This document shows, in pieces, positions 49,945 through 59,565 of a stretch of 64,000 bases of DNA. The notes under the pieces are model-generated. The model made no database searches and was not told the DNA's origin. It worked only from the letters and a program-made list of their open reading frames with translations. The position numbers and the translations under genes were made by a program. Location of the stretch: positions 186,001-250,000 of the forward strand of contig NZ_JBMGPW010000001.1 of NCBI RefSeq assembly GCF_049060325.1. The letters are read 5' to 3'. Within the stretch, counting starts at the first letter, position 1. Each line of letters begins with the position of its first letter. Source of the DNA: Vescimonas sanitatis. Lineage in GTDB: Bacteria > Bacillota > Clostridia > Oscillospirales > Oscillospiraceae.

Positions 49945-52900
49945 ATGGGATTTGTGCATCTGCATGTACATACGGAATACAGTCTGCTGGACGGTGCGTG
50001 TCGGATACGGGACCTGCCGAAGCTGGTAAAGGAGCTGGGGCAGACGGCCTGCGCCATTACCGACCACGGCGTCATGTACGGCGCAGTGGACTTTTACCGC
50101 GCCTGCAAGGCGGAGGGCATTCATCCCATCATCGGGTGCGAGGTATATGTGGCGCGTCGGACACGGTTCGACAAGCAGCATGAGTTCGATGCGGAGTCTC
50201 GGCATCTGGTGCTGCTGTGCAAGAACGAGACGGGGTACCGAAACCTATCATACATGGTGTCGCAGGCGTATATCGAGGGGTTCTATATCAAGCCGCGTAT
50301 CGATATGGAGCTGCTGCGCGCCCATTCCGACGGGCTGATCGCCCTGTCGGCCTGTTTGGCAGGAGAAATTCCCAAGCGGCTGATGAATGGTGACTACAAC
50401 GGAGCCAAGGCATATGCACTGGAGATGCGGGGAATTTTCGGTGAGGACTTTTACCTGGAATTACAGGACCACGGCATCGCCGAGCAGACCGAGGTGAACC
50501 GGGGTCTTTTGCGGCTGCACAACGAAACGGGGATACCCCTGGTGTGTACCAATGATGCCCACTATCTGCGGAAGGAGGATGCAGAAAACCACGACGTGCT
50601 GCTGTGTATCCAGACCGGCAAGACGGTGGATGACGAGAACCGAATGCGGTATGAGCCGCGGAATTTTTATATCCGTTCCACAGAGGAGATGGAGACGCTG
50701 TTCGCCGGATATCCGGACGCGGTGGCCAACACGGAAAAGATCGCGGAGGAGTGCCAGCTGGAATTCACCTTCGGCAAGTACCACTTGCCGGAATTCAAGC
50801 TGCCGGAGGGGTACGACTCGCCTACATATCTGCGGAAACTATGTGATGAGGGGTTTGCTCAGCGGTACGGTCAGGCAAAGCCGGAATACCGGAAGCAGCT
50901 GGATTATGAGCTGGACATGATCGAGAAAATGGGCTTTACGGACTATTTCCTCATTGTGTCGGACTTTGTGCGGTACGCCAAGAGCCGGGGAATACCGGTG
51001 GGACCAGGGCGCGGCAGCGCGGCCGGATCTATGGTGTCTTACTGCCTGGAGATCACGGACATCGACCCCATGAAGTACGATCTGTACTTTGAGCGGTTCC
51101 TGAACCCGGAGCGTGTGTCTATGCCGGATATCGACATGGACTTCGGCGACACGCGGCGGGGTGAGGTGGTGGAATATGTCCGCAAAAAATATGGCGACGA
51201 CCATGTAGCCCAGATCGTGACCTTCGGTACCATGGCCGCCCGAGCAGCCATACGGGATGTGGGCCGGGCGCTGAACATGACCTACGCCGAGGTGGATGTT
51301 GTGGCGAAGCTGGTACCGGCAGGGCCGGGGGCGCTGCATATTACCTTGCAGGAGGCGCTGAAGCTATCGAAGCAGCTGGCAGATATGTACCGGGAGGAGC
51401 CAAAGGTCAAAAAGCTCATCGACACAGCCATGGCACTGGAGGGAATGCCGCGGCACGCATCTACCCACGCGGCAGGCGTGGTCATCACAAAACTGCCGGT
51501 ATACGAATATGTGCCGCTGGCGCGGAACGACGATGCGGTAGTATGCCAGTATGTGATGACGACTCTGGAGGAGCTGGGCCTGCTGAAAATGGACTTTCTG
51601 GGGCTGCGGAACCTGACGGTGCTGGATGACGCCGTGAAGATGGTGCAGCAGCGGGAGCCAGAGTTCGCGCTGAGCAAAATACCGGACGACGACGCGGAGA
51701 CCTATGACATGATCTCCCGAGGACAGACGGCGGGCGTGTTCCAGATCGAGTCCACGGGCATGACCGGTGTGTGCGTGGGGCTGAAGCCACAGAGTATTGA
51801 GGATATCACCGCCGTGATCGCGCTGTACCGTCCGGGACCAATGGAGTCCATTCCGAGGTTTATCGCCTGCAAGCACGACCCGAAGCTGGTGACGTATAAG
51901 CACCCAAGGCTGGTGCCTATACTGTCGGTCACCTACGGGTGCATCGTGTACCAGGAGCAGGTTATCCGCATTTTCCAGGAGCTGGGCGGCTTTTCGCTGG
52001 GGCAGGCGGACATGGTGCGCCGGGCCATCAGCAAGAAGAAGGCCAAGGAGATCGAGAAGGAGCGTCAGGCCTTCGTATACGGCGATGCGGAACGAGGAAT
52101 CAAGGGCTGTATCGCCAACGGTATCGACGAGAAGACAGCGCAGGCCATCTACGACGAGATATACGACTTTGCCAACTATGCTTTCAACAAGGCTCACGCG
52201 GTGAGCTACGCGGTGGTGGCGTATCAGACGGCGTATTTCAAGTGCCATTACACCAAGGAGTATATGGCCGCGCTGCTGACCAGCGTGCTGGACAACAGCG
52301 ACAAGGTGGCGGGGTATATCGGGGAGTGCCGCGACTGCGGCATCGCGCTGCTGCCGCCGGACGTGAACCGGTCCAGCGATCGGTTCACCGTGGAGCCGGG
52401 CGGCATACGGTTCGGCCTGGTGGCCATCAAGAACATCGGACGGGGCTTTATCCAATCGGTGGTCCGGGAGCGGGAGCAGGGCGGCAGCTTTACGTCTTTG
52501 CAGGATTTCTGCGACCGGATGTACGACTGCGGCGACATGAACAAGCGGGCGGTGGAAAACCTGATCCGCAGCGGCGCCTTCGACAGCATGGGGGCGCGGC
52601 GGTCGCAGCTGCTGGCGGTGTATGAGAAGGTGCTGGACGGCATCGGCAACGTGCGGCGGCGGAACGTGGAGGGCCAGATCGATTTCTTCGGCATGAGCGC
52701 CGCCAACAGCACCGTGGAGACGGTGGTGATGCCGGACATTCCGGAGTTTACCGCCACGGAGCGGATGCACATGGAGAAGGAGACCACAGGGCTGTATCTG
52801 TCCGGGCACCCCATGGTGGACTATCGCGCCACGGCGCGGGACAGCGGCGCGGTGACGCTGAACGAGGTATTGGAGGACGTGAACGGCGAGGAGGGCCCCA

Positions 52901-53439
52901 CGCGGTTCGCCGACGGGATGCCGGTGACGGTGGCGGGCATCGTGGCGTCCAGCAAGACCAGGCCCACCAAGAACGGCTCGCTGATGGCCTATGTGGTGCT
53001 GGAGGACGAGACGGCATCCATGGAGCTTCTGTGCTTTTCTCGGGTGCTGGAACGATGCGGCAGCTATCTGGCAGTGAACAGCCCGGTACTTATCAAGGGA
53101 CGGCTGAGCCTGCGGGACGAAAAGCCGCCGCAGATCGTGCCGGACGTGGTATTCCCGCTGGAGAGTTGCGGCGTGGGGGCGCTGCAGGACAGCAAGGCCG
53201 CGGAGAGCGACACGGCGGCGGTGTATCTGCGGGTGAAGAGCATCGATGACCCGGCGTTCAGCCATCTGCTGTTGGTGGCGACCATGTTCGAAGGGAAGGT
53301 GCCGCTGAAGATACGGATCGCCGACACAGGAAAGCTGTGGGGCGGCTTCTGCATGGACCATCCGGCGTTTTTGAAGGAGTGCCGGGAATGGCTTGGGCCG
53401 GAGAACGTTGTGGTGCGGAGGAAGGAAAAGAGCGAATGA
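49945..53439 (+). CDS. dnaE: DNA polymerase III alpha subunit (DnaE)
   Basis: Replicative polymerase of the DnaE type. The 1164-residue protein begins with a PHP domain (HLHVHTEYSLLDG, ITDHGVMYGA). The polymerase active site is PDIDMDFGD (about 393-401) with GPGRGSAAGSM before it. Helix-hairpin-helix and an OB-fold (VTVAGIVASSKTRPTKNGSLMAY, from about 991) follow. Firmicutes also use PolC, not seen here, so DnaE may be a lagging-strand primer-extending enzyme. AAGGAG precedes the ATG. Confidence 0.95.
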   Translation: MGFVHLHVHTEYSLLDGACRIRDLPKLVKELGQTACAITDHGVMYGAVDFYRACKAEGIHPIIGCEVYVARRTRFDKQHEFDAESRHLVLLCKNETGYRNLSYMVSQAYIEGFYIKPRIDMELLRAHSDGLIALSACLAGEIPKRLMNGDYNGAKAYALEMRGIFGEDFYLELQDHGIAEQTEVNRGLLRLHNETGIPLVCTNDAHYLRKEDAENHDVLLCIQTGKTVDDENRMRYEPRNFYIRSTEEMETLFAGYPDAVANTEKIAEECQLEFTFGKYHLPEFKLPEGYDSPTYLRKLCDEGFAQRYGQAKPEYRKQLDYELDMIEKMGFTDYFLIVSDFVRYAKSRGIPVGPGRGSAAGSMVSYCLEITDIDPMKYDLYFERFLNPERVSMPDIDMDFGDTRRGEVVEYVRKKYGDDHVAQIVTFGTMAARAAIRDVGRALNMTYAEVDVVAKLVPAGPGALHITLQEALKLSKQLADMYREEPKVKKLIDTAMALEGMPRHASTHAAGVVITKLPVYEYVPLARNDDAVVCQYVMTTLEELGLLKMDFLGLRNLTVLDDAVKMVQQREPEFALSKIPDDDAETYDMISRGQTAGVFQIESTGMTGVCVGLKPQSIEDITAVIALYRPGPMESIPRFIACKHDPKLVTYKHPRLVPILSVTYGCIVYQEQVIRIFQELGGFSLGQADMVRRAISKKKAKEIEKERQAFVYGDAERGIKGCIANGIDEKTAQAIYDEIYDFANYAFNKAHAVSYAVVAYQTAYFKCHYTKEYMAALLTSVLDNSDKVAGYIGECRDCGIALLPPDVNRSSDRFTVEPGGIRFGLVAIKNIGRGFIQSVVREREQGGSFTSLQDFCDRMYDCGDMNKRAVENLIRSGAFDSMGARRSQLLAVYEKVLDGIGNVRRRNVEGQIDFFGMSAANSTVETVVMPDIPEFTATERMHMEKETTGLYLSGHPMVDYRATARDSGAVTLNEVLEDVNGEEGPTRFADGMPVTVAGIVASSKTRPTKNGSLMAYVVLEDETASMELLCFSRVLERCGSYLAVNSPVLIKGRLSLRDEKPPQIVPDVVFPLESCGVGALQDSKAAESDTAAVYLRVKSIDDPAFSHLLLVATMFEGKVPLKIRIADTGKLWGGFCMDHPAFLKECREWLGPENVVVRRKEKSE

Positions 53440-53447
53440 GTGTCAGA

Positions 53448-53473
53448 GTGCGGCCTGCGGGCCGCACCCTTTT
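53448..53473 (+). terminator. Terminator of dnaE
   Basis: An 8-bp GC stem (53448-53455 with 53460-53467) with TGCG loop, followed by a T-rich stretch. Confidence 0.75.
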
Positions 53474-53537
53474 TGCCTTTTGGGCATAGAGTGGAATGAA
53501 AGAGGCCGTCTTTCACTACTTATTGGGAGGTCATTCT

Positions 53538-54374
53538 ATGCCTGAAAATGTAATGCCGGGACCGGTCTGCGACCTGGGGAACGTCCGGGAGGCTGTGTGC
53601 ATCCATACGCGGAAGATATTTGACTCATGCAGGGATAAGGACTGCGTGGAGGATCTGCGCTTTTACCCCACGGCGGCGGCGCAGGAGGTGCTCAGCGCGT
53701 CGCAGATGATCAAGGGCGGCACAGCGGAGCTGCTATACGTCTACACCGATGTGGAGCCGGTGACGTTCAACCGGGGGTTCTATTCGGTGGATATGCGCTT
53801 CTACTACCGGGTGACTTTACAGGTGTGTACCGGCACGCCGCGATACACTGAGGTGGAAGGGCTGTGCGTGTTCGACAAGCGGTGTATCCTGTTCGGCAGC
53901 GAAGGAAACGCCAAGATATTCTCCTCGGACACGGTGTTCGACGAGTTGGATGTGCCGGGACGGATACGGACCAATCTGCCTATCGCCGTGGTGGAGGCCG
54001 TGGACCCCATCGTGCTGGACACCCGTGTAGCGGAGGTACCGGTCCCTGTCTCGACAGGCAGTTGTTTGTCGGAGATCCCGTCCTTTGTGGCGCAGAGCTT
54101 CGGTGGAGAGCTGGTGTTCGACGACAGCGCAGCGCGGCGGCTGTACGTGACGTTGGGACAATTTACACTGGTGCGGCTGGAGCGCGATACGCAGCTGCTG
54201 GTGCCGGTATATGACTACTGCGTGCCCCAGAGCGAGTGCGACTGCGGCAGCCAGGAGGATCCCTGCGGGCTGTTCCGCAGTGTGGCGTTCCCCATGAACG
54301 AGTTTTTCCCGCCCAACGCGGTGGAGACGCCCTGTGACTATAACAGCACCAAGAACTACTGTGCGTGCCATTGA
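53538..54374 (+). CDS. Conserved Cys-containing protein, unknown function
   Basis: A 278-residue soluble protein with no signal peptide. The N-terminal part carries CDLGNVREAVCIHTRKIFDSCRDKDC spread over residues 11-36, and the end has a Cys cluster (CDCGSQEDPCG, KNYCACH). The middle is beta-rich. I recall similar unnamed clostridial proteins; the cysteine layout resembles spore-coat proteins, but there is no direct evidence. GGGAGG lies 8 bases before the ATG at 53538; an ATG at 53496 lacks a site. Confidence 0.7.
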   Translation: MPENVMPGPVCDLGNVREAVCIHTRKIFDSCRDKDCVEDLRFYPTAAAQEVLSASQMIKGGTAELLYVYTDVEPVTFNRGFYSVDMRFYYRVTLQVCTGTPRYTEVEGLCVFDKRCILFGSEGNAKIFSSDTVFDELDVPGRIRTNLPIAVVEAVDPIVLDTRVAEVPVPVSTGSCLSEIPSFVAQSFGGELVFDDSAARRLYVTLGQFTLVRLERDTQLLVPVYDYCVPQSECDCGSQEDPCGLFRSVAFPMNEFFPPNAVETPCDYNSTKNYCACH

Positions 54375-54383
54375 GAAGCAGAA

Positions 54384-54418
54384 CAGAGGACGGCTATCGC
54401 CGTCCTCTGCTTTTTTTC
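54384..54418 (+). terminator. Terminator after the Cys-containing gene
   Basis: A perfect 11-bp stem (54384-54394 with 54399-54409), TATC loop, then seven T after one C. Confidence 0.88.
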
Positions 54419-54430
54419 GCGGGGTTTCGC

Positions 54431-54459
54431 TTTACAAGCGGGTAAAAATTGCGTATAAT
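54431..54459 (+). promoter_or_regulatory. Sigma-A promoter for the DUF4364 gene
   Basis: TTTACA (54431-54436) and TATAAT (54454-54459), 17-base spacer, 22 bases before the start codon. Confidence 0.75.
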
Positions 54460-54481
54460 ACCAAAAAAGGAGGTGGGCGAT

Positions 54482-55003
54482 GTGGGTATCGCGTTCATTC
54501 AGGACAAGCTGGAGATCAAGTTCCTGATCCTGTACATTGTGTCGCGGCTGACGGAACCGGTGGACGGAGCCGACTTGCAGGACATGACCATGTGCGACGA
54601 GGGCATCGACTACTTTGATTATGCGGAGTGTCTGGGTGACCTGGTGAAGACAGAGCATCTGCGTGTCACGGAAGACGGACAGTACATCATCACGGAAAAG
54701 GGACGGAGAAACAGCGGTATCTGCGAGAGCAGCCTGCCATATTCCGTAAGGCAGCTGTCAGACAGGCATATCGCGGCTTGGAACAAGGCGGCGGTGCGGC
54801 GGCAGCAGGTGCAGGGACGGGTGACGCCGCGTGAAAACGGGACGTTCACCGTGGAGCTGCGGCTGCGGGACGATGTGGATAGCCTGATGACGTTGGATCT
54901 GATGGTGGCCGATAAGGCCGACGCCGAGGCGTTGGCGGAACGGTTCCGGAGGGAGCCGGAGAAGGTATACACGCAGATCGTTGCGGCGCTTCGCGGAAAA
55001 TAA
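54482..55003 (+). CDS. DUF4364 family protein (winged-helix-like)
   Basis: A 173-residue protein matching DUF4364: an N-terminal winged-helix-like part (IQDKLEIKFLILYIVSRL, then a FDYAECLGDLVKTEHLR wing region), a KGRRNSGICESSLPYSVR hinge, and a C-terminal beta-domain (TVELRLRD). A transcription-regulator role is suggested by the fold but not shown. The GTG at 54482 is chosen because AAGGAGG lies 8 bases upstream. Own promoter and terminator, so a single-gene unit. Confidence 0.8.
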   Translation: MGIAFIQDKLEIKFLILYIVSRLTEPVDGADLQDMTMCDEGIDYFDYAECLGDLVKTEHLRVTEDGQYIITEKGRRNSGICESSLPYSVRQLSDRHIAAWNKAAVRRQQVQGRVTPRENGTFTVELRLRDDVDSLMTLDLMVADKADAEALAERFRREPEKVYTQIVAALRGK

Positions 55004-55008
55004 GAAAG

Positions 55009-55038
55009 AAAAAGCCTCCCCGACCGGGGAGGCTTTTT
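55009..55038 (+). terminator. Terminator after the DUF4364 gene
   Basis: A perfect 13-bp stem (55009-55021 with 55026-55038), GACC loop, five T in the 3' arm; it sits between convergent genes and probably also serves glnN. Confidence 0.85.
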
Positions 55039-55079
55039 GCGAGGAGAGTGAGTTCTGTACAGAATTACAATGTTTTGGA

Positions 55080-57182
55080 TCACACGCTGAAAAGAATATC
55101 CGCATAGGTGGGATACGGCCACGCCTTGGCGTCCACCAGCGATTCCAGCCGGCCGATCAGCTCGCCGGCCTTCTGGGTGCGGGTAACGATCTCGCAGCGG
55201 TAGTACCGTGCGGCGTCGATACCGCCATCCGCGGCGGGAGCATCGCTGAGGGCAGCGTGCAACGCCTCGCAGGTATCAAACAGCTTCTCACCCAGGTCGG
55301 TAACACGCTGGGCCAGAGTCTTTTCCATGCGGGCGGACAAGGCCGGGACACTGTTCTCCTTGTGAAAGGCCGTCTGGGTTAGGCGGTCGGCGTAAGCACT
55401 GGCGGCGGGGAGAATATGACGCTGGACCATGTCCAGCAGGGTGCTGGCCTCAATGGCAGACACCTTGCAGTAGTTTTCCAGGTGGATCTCGTACCGGGCG
55501 CGCATCTCCGTCTCGGTGAGGATAGCGTGCCTGGTGAAAAGCTCTACATTCTTCCGGTCGATGTAGGCAGGCATACAGTCCACCGTGTCCCGCAGGTTAG
55601 CCAGGCCCCGGCGCTTGGCCTCCTGTACCCAGGCGTCATCATAGCCGTTGCCGTTGAAGATGATGCGCTGGTGGGCGGTGAAGATGTCGTGCAGCAGCTT
55701 CTGGAGGGCGGACTGGAAGTCGTCTGCCTTTTCCAGAATATCGGCGAACTGGCGCAGCTCCTCGGCCATGATGGTGTTCAGCACCACATTGGGGCTGGCG
55801 ATGGACTGAGAGGAGCCCAGCATACGGAACTCGAACTTATTGCCGGTGAAGGCAAGGGGAGATGTGCGGTTGCGGTCTGTGGTGTCCTGGGGTATCTCCG
55901 GCAAAGTGTCCACGCCGATGGTGAGCTTTTTCTTGGTGATGTCCACATACTCAGTGCCCTGAATGATGGCATCAAGAATAGCCGTTAATTCATCGCCCAG
56001 AAAGATGGAGATGATGGCGGGAGGGGCCTCGTTGCCGCCCAGACGGTGGTCGTTGCCGGGATAGGACACGCAGCAGCGCAGCATTTCCTGGTACTCGTCA
56101 ACGCCCTTGATAAAAGCGGCTAGAAACAGCAGGAACTGGGCGTTCTGGCTGGGGGTGCTGCCAGGCTTCAGAAGGTTTTCGCCGGTGTCAGTGGCCAGGG
56201 ACCAGTTGTCGTGCTTGCCGCTGCCGTTGACGCCCGCAAAGGGCTTTTCATGGAGCAGGCACACCAAACCGTGGCGGGCGGCTACCTTTTTCAGCAGTTC
56301 CATGGTCAGCTGGTTTTTGTCACAGGCGCTGTTGGCATCGGAGTAGATGGGCGCGATCTCGTGCTGGGCAGGCGCAACCTCGTTGTGCTCCGTCTTGGCC
56401 AGCACGCCCAGCTTCCACAGCTCCTGATCCAGCTCCCGCATGAACGCGGCTACCCGGGGTTTGATGGCGCCGTAATAGTGGTCGTCCAGCTCCTGCCCCT
56501 TGGAGGGACGGGCGCCGAACAGCGTGCGGCCGCACAGCTTCAGATCCTCCCGCTGACGGTATACCTTCTCGTCGATCAGGAAGTACTCCTGCTCAGGGCC
56601 TACCTGCGGCGTGACATGCTGCGCCTCGGTGTTGCCGAACAGCCGCAGGATACGGATGCACTCCCTGTCCAGCACACGCATAGAGCGCAGCAGAGGCGTT
56701 TTTTTGTCCAGCGTCTGCCCACTGTACGAACAGAAAATGGTAGGGATATACAGCGTCTCGTCCTTGACGAAAGCGTAAGATGTGGGGTCCCAGGCGGTGT
56801 AGCCGCGGGCTTCGAATGTAGCGCGGAGACCGCCGGAGGGGAAGGAGGAGGCGTCTGCCTCGCCCTTGCTGAGTTCTTTGGCGCTGAGCTCCATGACCAC
56901 GCCGTCTTTGCCGTCGCGGGTGATGAAGCTGTCGTGTTTTTCGGCGGTAACGCCGGTCATAGGCTGGAACCAGTGGGTGTAATGGGTAGCACCCTTCTCA
57001 ATGGCCCAGTCCTTCATGGCGTTGGCGATCTCGCCGGCGGTGGTACGATCCAGCGGCGTTCCCTGGGCCAGGCATTGCTGCCATTTCTGGTAGGCGGCGG
57101 CGGGGAGACGCTGCTGCATCTGCTGCTCACCAAACACCATTTTGCCAAACAGAGCGGGAACGTTCGTGGTCTTTTCACACAT
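55080..57182 (-). CDS. glnN: Glutamine synthetase type III
   Basis: Makes glutamine from glutamate and ammonium with ATP. Its 700-residue length is typical of GSIII and about 250 longer than GSI. The catalytic core is visible in VGPEQEYFLID, GVNGSGKHDNWS and DHRLGGNEAPPAI; a long GSIII N-terminal region (VFGEQQMQQRLP) and C-terminal helical part are present. The ATG at 57182 has AAAGGA 11 bases upstream. It lies 73 bases after spoIIM on the minus strand. Nitrogen control is expected but no site is evident. Confidence 0.94.
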   Translation of the reverse strand: MCEKTTNVPALFGKMVFGEQQMQQRLPAAAYQKWQQCLAQGTPLDRTTAGEIANAMKDWAIEKGATHYTHWFQPMTGVTAEKHDSFITRDGKDGVVMELSAKELSKGEADASSFPSGGLRATFEARGYTAWDPTSYAFVKDETLYIPTIFCSYSGQTLDKKTPLLRSMRVLDRECIRILRLFGNTEAQHVTPQVGPEQEYFLIDEKVYRQREDLKLCGRTLFGARPSKGQELDDHYYGAIKPRVAAFMRELDQELWKLGVLAKTEHNEVAPAQHEIAPIYSDANSACDKNQLTMELLKKVAARHGLVCLLHEKPFAGVNGSGKHDNWSLATDTGENLLKPGSTPSQNAQFLLFLAAFIKGVDEYQEMLRCCVSYPGNDHRLGGNEAPPAIISIFLGDELTAILDAIIQGTEYVDITKKKLTIGVDTLPEIPQDTTDRNRTSPLAFTGNKFEFRMLGSSQSIASPNVVLNTIMAEELRQFADILEKADDFQSALQKLLHDIFTAHQRIIFNGNGYDDAWVQEAKRRGLANLRDTVDCMPAYIDRKNVELFTRHAILTETEMRARYEIHLENYCKVSAIEASTLLDMVQRHILPAASAYADRLTQTAFHKENSVPALSARMEKTLAQRVTDLGEKLFDTCEALHAALSDAPAADGGIDAARYYRCEIVTRTQKAGELIGRLESLVDAKAWPYPTYADILFSV

Positions 57183-57255
57183 TGCGGGATCAATCCTTTC
57201 AAAATCAAGTACGCGGCGGCGCCGCGGGAAAAACAAACCGTATGGGAAACGGGGC

Positions 57256-57858
57256 TTACATGAACAGCTGCATAGCCAGCGGAGTGACATAGGCCTCCAT
57301 CACAGCGGCCAGGGTCAGCAGTGGTACCACCAGCAATCCCACCACGCGAAGCAGGTCCAGAAGCAGGGGCTTCATCATACCTTTTTCGTTGCAGCGGATG
57401 TATCGATTGATATTTCTGCACAGGCAGAGTCCGGCGGCCAGACTGAGCAGCAGGGCGGGGACCTCAAAGATGCCGTGAGGCACAAGACCGGCCAACAACA
57501 GAAGCCACTGGCCATCCATCAGTGCGGCAAGCATACCGATGATCGCAGCGTTGAGTCCCAGAGACAGTGCCGGCAGATACAGGAATGGTATAAAACCATA
57601 AAGCACGGTCATCACCATAGCCCGAAGGTTGTTGCCGAACAGGGCCAGCGCGCTGAAGCTGCCATCATCGCGGATAATACCGGCGTCTGCAATGCTCTCG
57701 TTGAAGGTGCGTATAATGGTTACGGGAACATTGGGGACAAGTCTTCCGACAATGTAAGCCAGCACGGTCAGTGCCAAAAAAGCAAGGGCAGTTATGCCGA
57801 CAAATCGGCCGTATTCCCTGTGCCAGAACGCGGCGATGGCACAAAGCTGTTTTTTCAT
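57256..57858 (-). CDS. SpoIIM-family (DUF95) membrane protein
   Basis: A 200-residue protein with five or so membrane helices and the family block FGNNLRAMVMTVLYGFIPFLYLP (about 74-96) followed by LVPHGIFEVPALLLS (about 124-138). Bacillus SpoIIM belongs to the SpoIIDMP engulfment machine, but DUF95 relatives also occur in non-spore-formers. The sporulation role is likely but not certain, because gltX and glnN neighbours are housekeeping. Its ATG overlaps the gltX stop. Confidence 0.8.
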   Translation of the reverse strand: MKKQLCAIAAFWHREYGRFVGITALAFLALTVLAYIVGRLVPNVPVTIIRTFNESIADAGIIRDDGSFSALALFGNNLRAMVMTVLYGFIPFLYLPALSLGLNAAIIGMLAALMDGQWLLLLAGLVPHGIFEVPALLLSLAAGLCLCRNINRYIRCNEKGMMKPLLLDLLRVVGLLVVPLLTLAAVMEAYVTPLAMQLFM

Positions 57859-59336
57859 GCCAGCTTCTCCAGGCCGGCGCGGAGACGGCGGAGCGTTTCA
57901 TCACGGCCCAGGATGCGGCAGATCTCCACTGCGCCGCCGGGGGTGACCAGCTTGCCGGCAGCAGCGATACGTACCGGCCACATGAGGGTGGCATTCTTGA
58001 CACCCAATTGTTCAGCTAAGGCGATCAGGCCATCGTGGATGGCCTCGTCCGTCCACCGGGGCAGCGCCGCCAGCATGGGAATAGCCGCCTCCAGCATGGC
58101 CTTGCAGACCTCCGGGTTCGTCTTGGATTTCTTGTTGGTGAAGAATTCCACGTCGTACTCCGGGCACGCATCGAAGAAGTCCACCTTCTCCGGGATATCT
58201 GTAAGACGCTCGCAGCGCGCCTGCAGCAGCGCGGCGATGGCCGCCACGTCAAAGTCGCCCTTGACGCTCTGGCGGATGTAGGGCTCGGCTGCCTTGGCGA
58301 AGTCCTCCGGGGACATGGCACGCAGGTAGACGGCGTTGAAATGATCCAGCTTGGCCTTGTCGAAGATGGCGGGAGATTTGGAAATACCGGTCAGATCAAA
58401 CGCCTTGACAAGCGCATCAAGAGAGAAGATCTCCTGCTCCGCCAACTCACCCCTGGGACTCCAGCCCAGCAGAGCAACGTAGTTGAGAATGGCATCGGTC
58501 AGATAGCCCTCTGCCTTCAGGTCCTCATAGCTTGGGTCGCCGTGGCGCTTGGACATCTTGTTCTGCGCGTCCCGCATGACGGGGGAGCAGTGGACATAGG
58601 TGGGTACCTCCCAGCCGAAAGCGTGGTAAAGAAGGTCGTACTTGGGCGCGGAGGACAGATACTCGCTGCCGCGTACCACATGGGTGATGCCCATCAGGTG
58701 GTCGTCGATGACGTTGGCGAAGTTGTAGGTGGGCAGGCCATCCCGCTTCAGCAGCACCTGATCGTCCAGCGTGCTGTTTTCCACGGTGATGTCGCCGAAA
58801 ACGGCATCGTGAAACGTGGTGGTACCCTCCTTGGGGATGCGCTGGCGGATGACGTAAGGCTCGCCGGCGTCCACGCGCTTCAGCGCCTCGGTGAGCGGCA
58901 GGTCGCGGCAGGGGTCGTCGGCCCGGTCGAAGTCGCCGGTGTCCTCCTCGGAGGCGCACTTTTCGCAGAAACAGTAATAGGCGCCGCCCTTTTCCGCCAG
59001 CAAGCGGGCGTATTTGCCGTAGGTATCCCGACGTTGGGACTGGATATAGGGAGCCACGGGACCGCCGATGTCGGGGCCCTCGTCATGGTTCAGATGGCAC
59101 TCGGCCATGGTGCGGTAGATGACGTCGGTAGCTCCCTCCACCAGCCGTCCCTGGTCGGTATCCTCGATGCGGAGGATAAACGTGCCGCCGTTACTGCGGG
59201 CAATGAGCCAGGTATACAGGGCAGTACGCAGATTACCGATGTGCATATAACCGGTAGGGGACGGTGCAAAGCGTGTGCGGACCTTGCCCGTGGGGATCTT
59301 GGCTTCCATCTCGGTAAAATAAGCGGCGTCAGACAT
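57855..59336 (-). CDS. gltX: Glutamate--tRNA ligase
   Basis: Charges tRNA-Glu (possibly also tRNA-Gln, to be amidated). The 493-residue class I enzyme shows RFAPSPTGYMHIGN (HIGH-box region, about 22-35), a Cys/His zinc-type insert (CFCEKCASEEDTG), and KMSKRHG (about 260). GGAGG lies 8 bases before the ATG. First gene of the minus-strand gltX-spoIIM-glnN group. Confidence 0.95.
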   Translation of the reverse strand: MSDAAYFTEMEAKIPTGKVRTRFAPSPTGYMHIGNLRTALYTWLIARSNGGTFILRIEDTDQGRLVEGATDVIYRTMAECHLNHDEGPDIGGPVAPYIQSQRRDTYGKYARLLAEKGGAYYCFCEKCASEEDTGDFDRADDPCRDLPLTEALKRVDAGEPYVIRQRIPKEGTTTFHDAVFGDITVENSTLDDQVLLKRDGLPTYNFANVIDDHLMGITHVVRGSEYLSSAPKYDLLYHAFGWEVPTYVHCSPVMRDAQNKMSKRHGDPSYEDLKAEGYLTDAILNYVALLGWSPRGELAEQEIFSLDALVKAFDLTGISKSPAIFDKAKLDHFNAVYLRAMSPEDFAKAAEPYIRQSVKGDFDVAAIAALLQARCERLTDIPEKVDFFDACPEYDVEFFTNKKSKTNPEVCKAMLEAAIPMLAALPRWTDEAIHDGLIALAEQLGVKNATLMWPVRIAAAGKLVTPGGAVEICRILGRDETLRRLRAGLEKLA

Positions 59337-59374
59337 AGGGGTGGACCTCCGTTACTTGTTAAAAATACTATAAT

Positions 59375-59402
59375 AGTATACTGGTTTTACGGGAAAAGTC
59401 AA
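59375..59402 (-). promoter_or_regulatory. Sigma-A promoter for gltX, with overlapping palindrome
   Basis: On the minus strand TTGACT (59397-59402) and TATACT (59375-59380), 16-base spacer. A perfect 7-bp inverted repeat, ATACTAT-A-ATAGTAT (59365-59379), overlaps the -10 and start point and could be an operator. Confidence 0.7.
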
Positions 59403-59448
59403 TGCTTACGGACGATTTCGCAGAATGTCCAAATGTTTGGAATGTTTC

Positions 59449-59477
59449 TTGCAATTTGTGGGGAGATTTGGTATAAT
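59449..59477 (+). promoter_or_regulatory. Sigma-A promoter for the scaffold/GGGtGRT pair
   Basis: TTGCAA (59449-59454) and a perfect TATAAT (59472-59477), 17-base spacer, 88 bases before the start codon. Confidence 0.75.
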
Positions 59478-59565
59478 AACTGCGAAGCGGCCATGATACA
59501 TGGATCGCCATTTCGTTTTACCCGCCGCAAGGCACGACTATAACACAGAAAGGAACATCGTCACT

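Noticed and set aside
51364..53361. 665-codon minus-strand frame opposite dnaE
   Set aside because: Antisense shadow; Arg/His-rich, no start signals.
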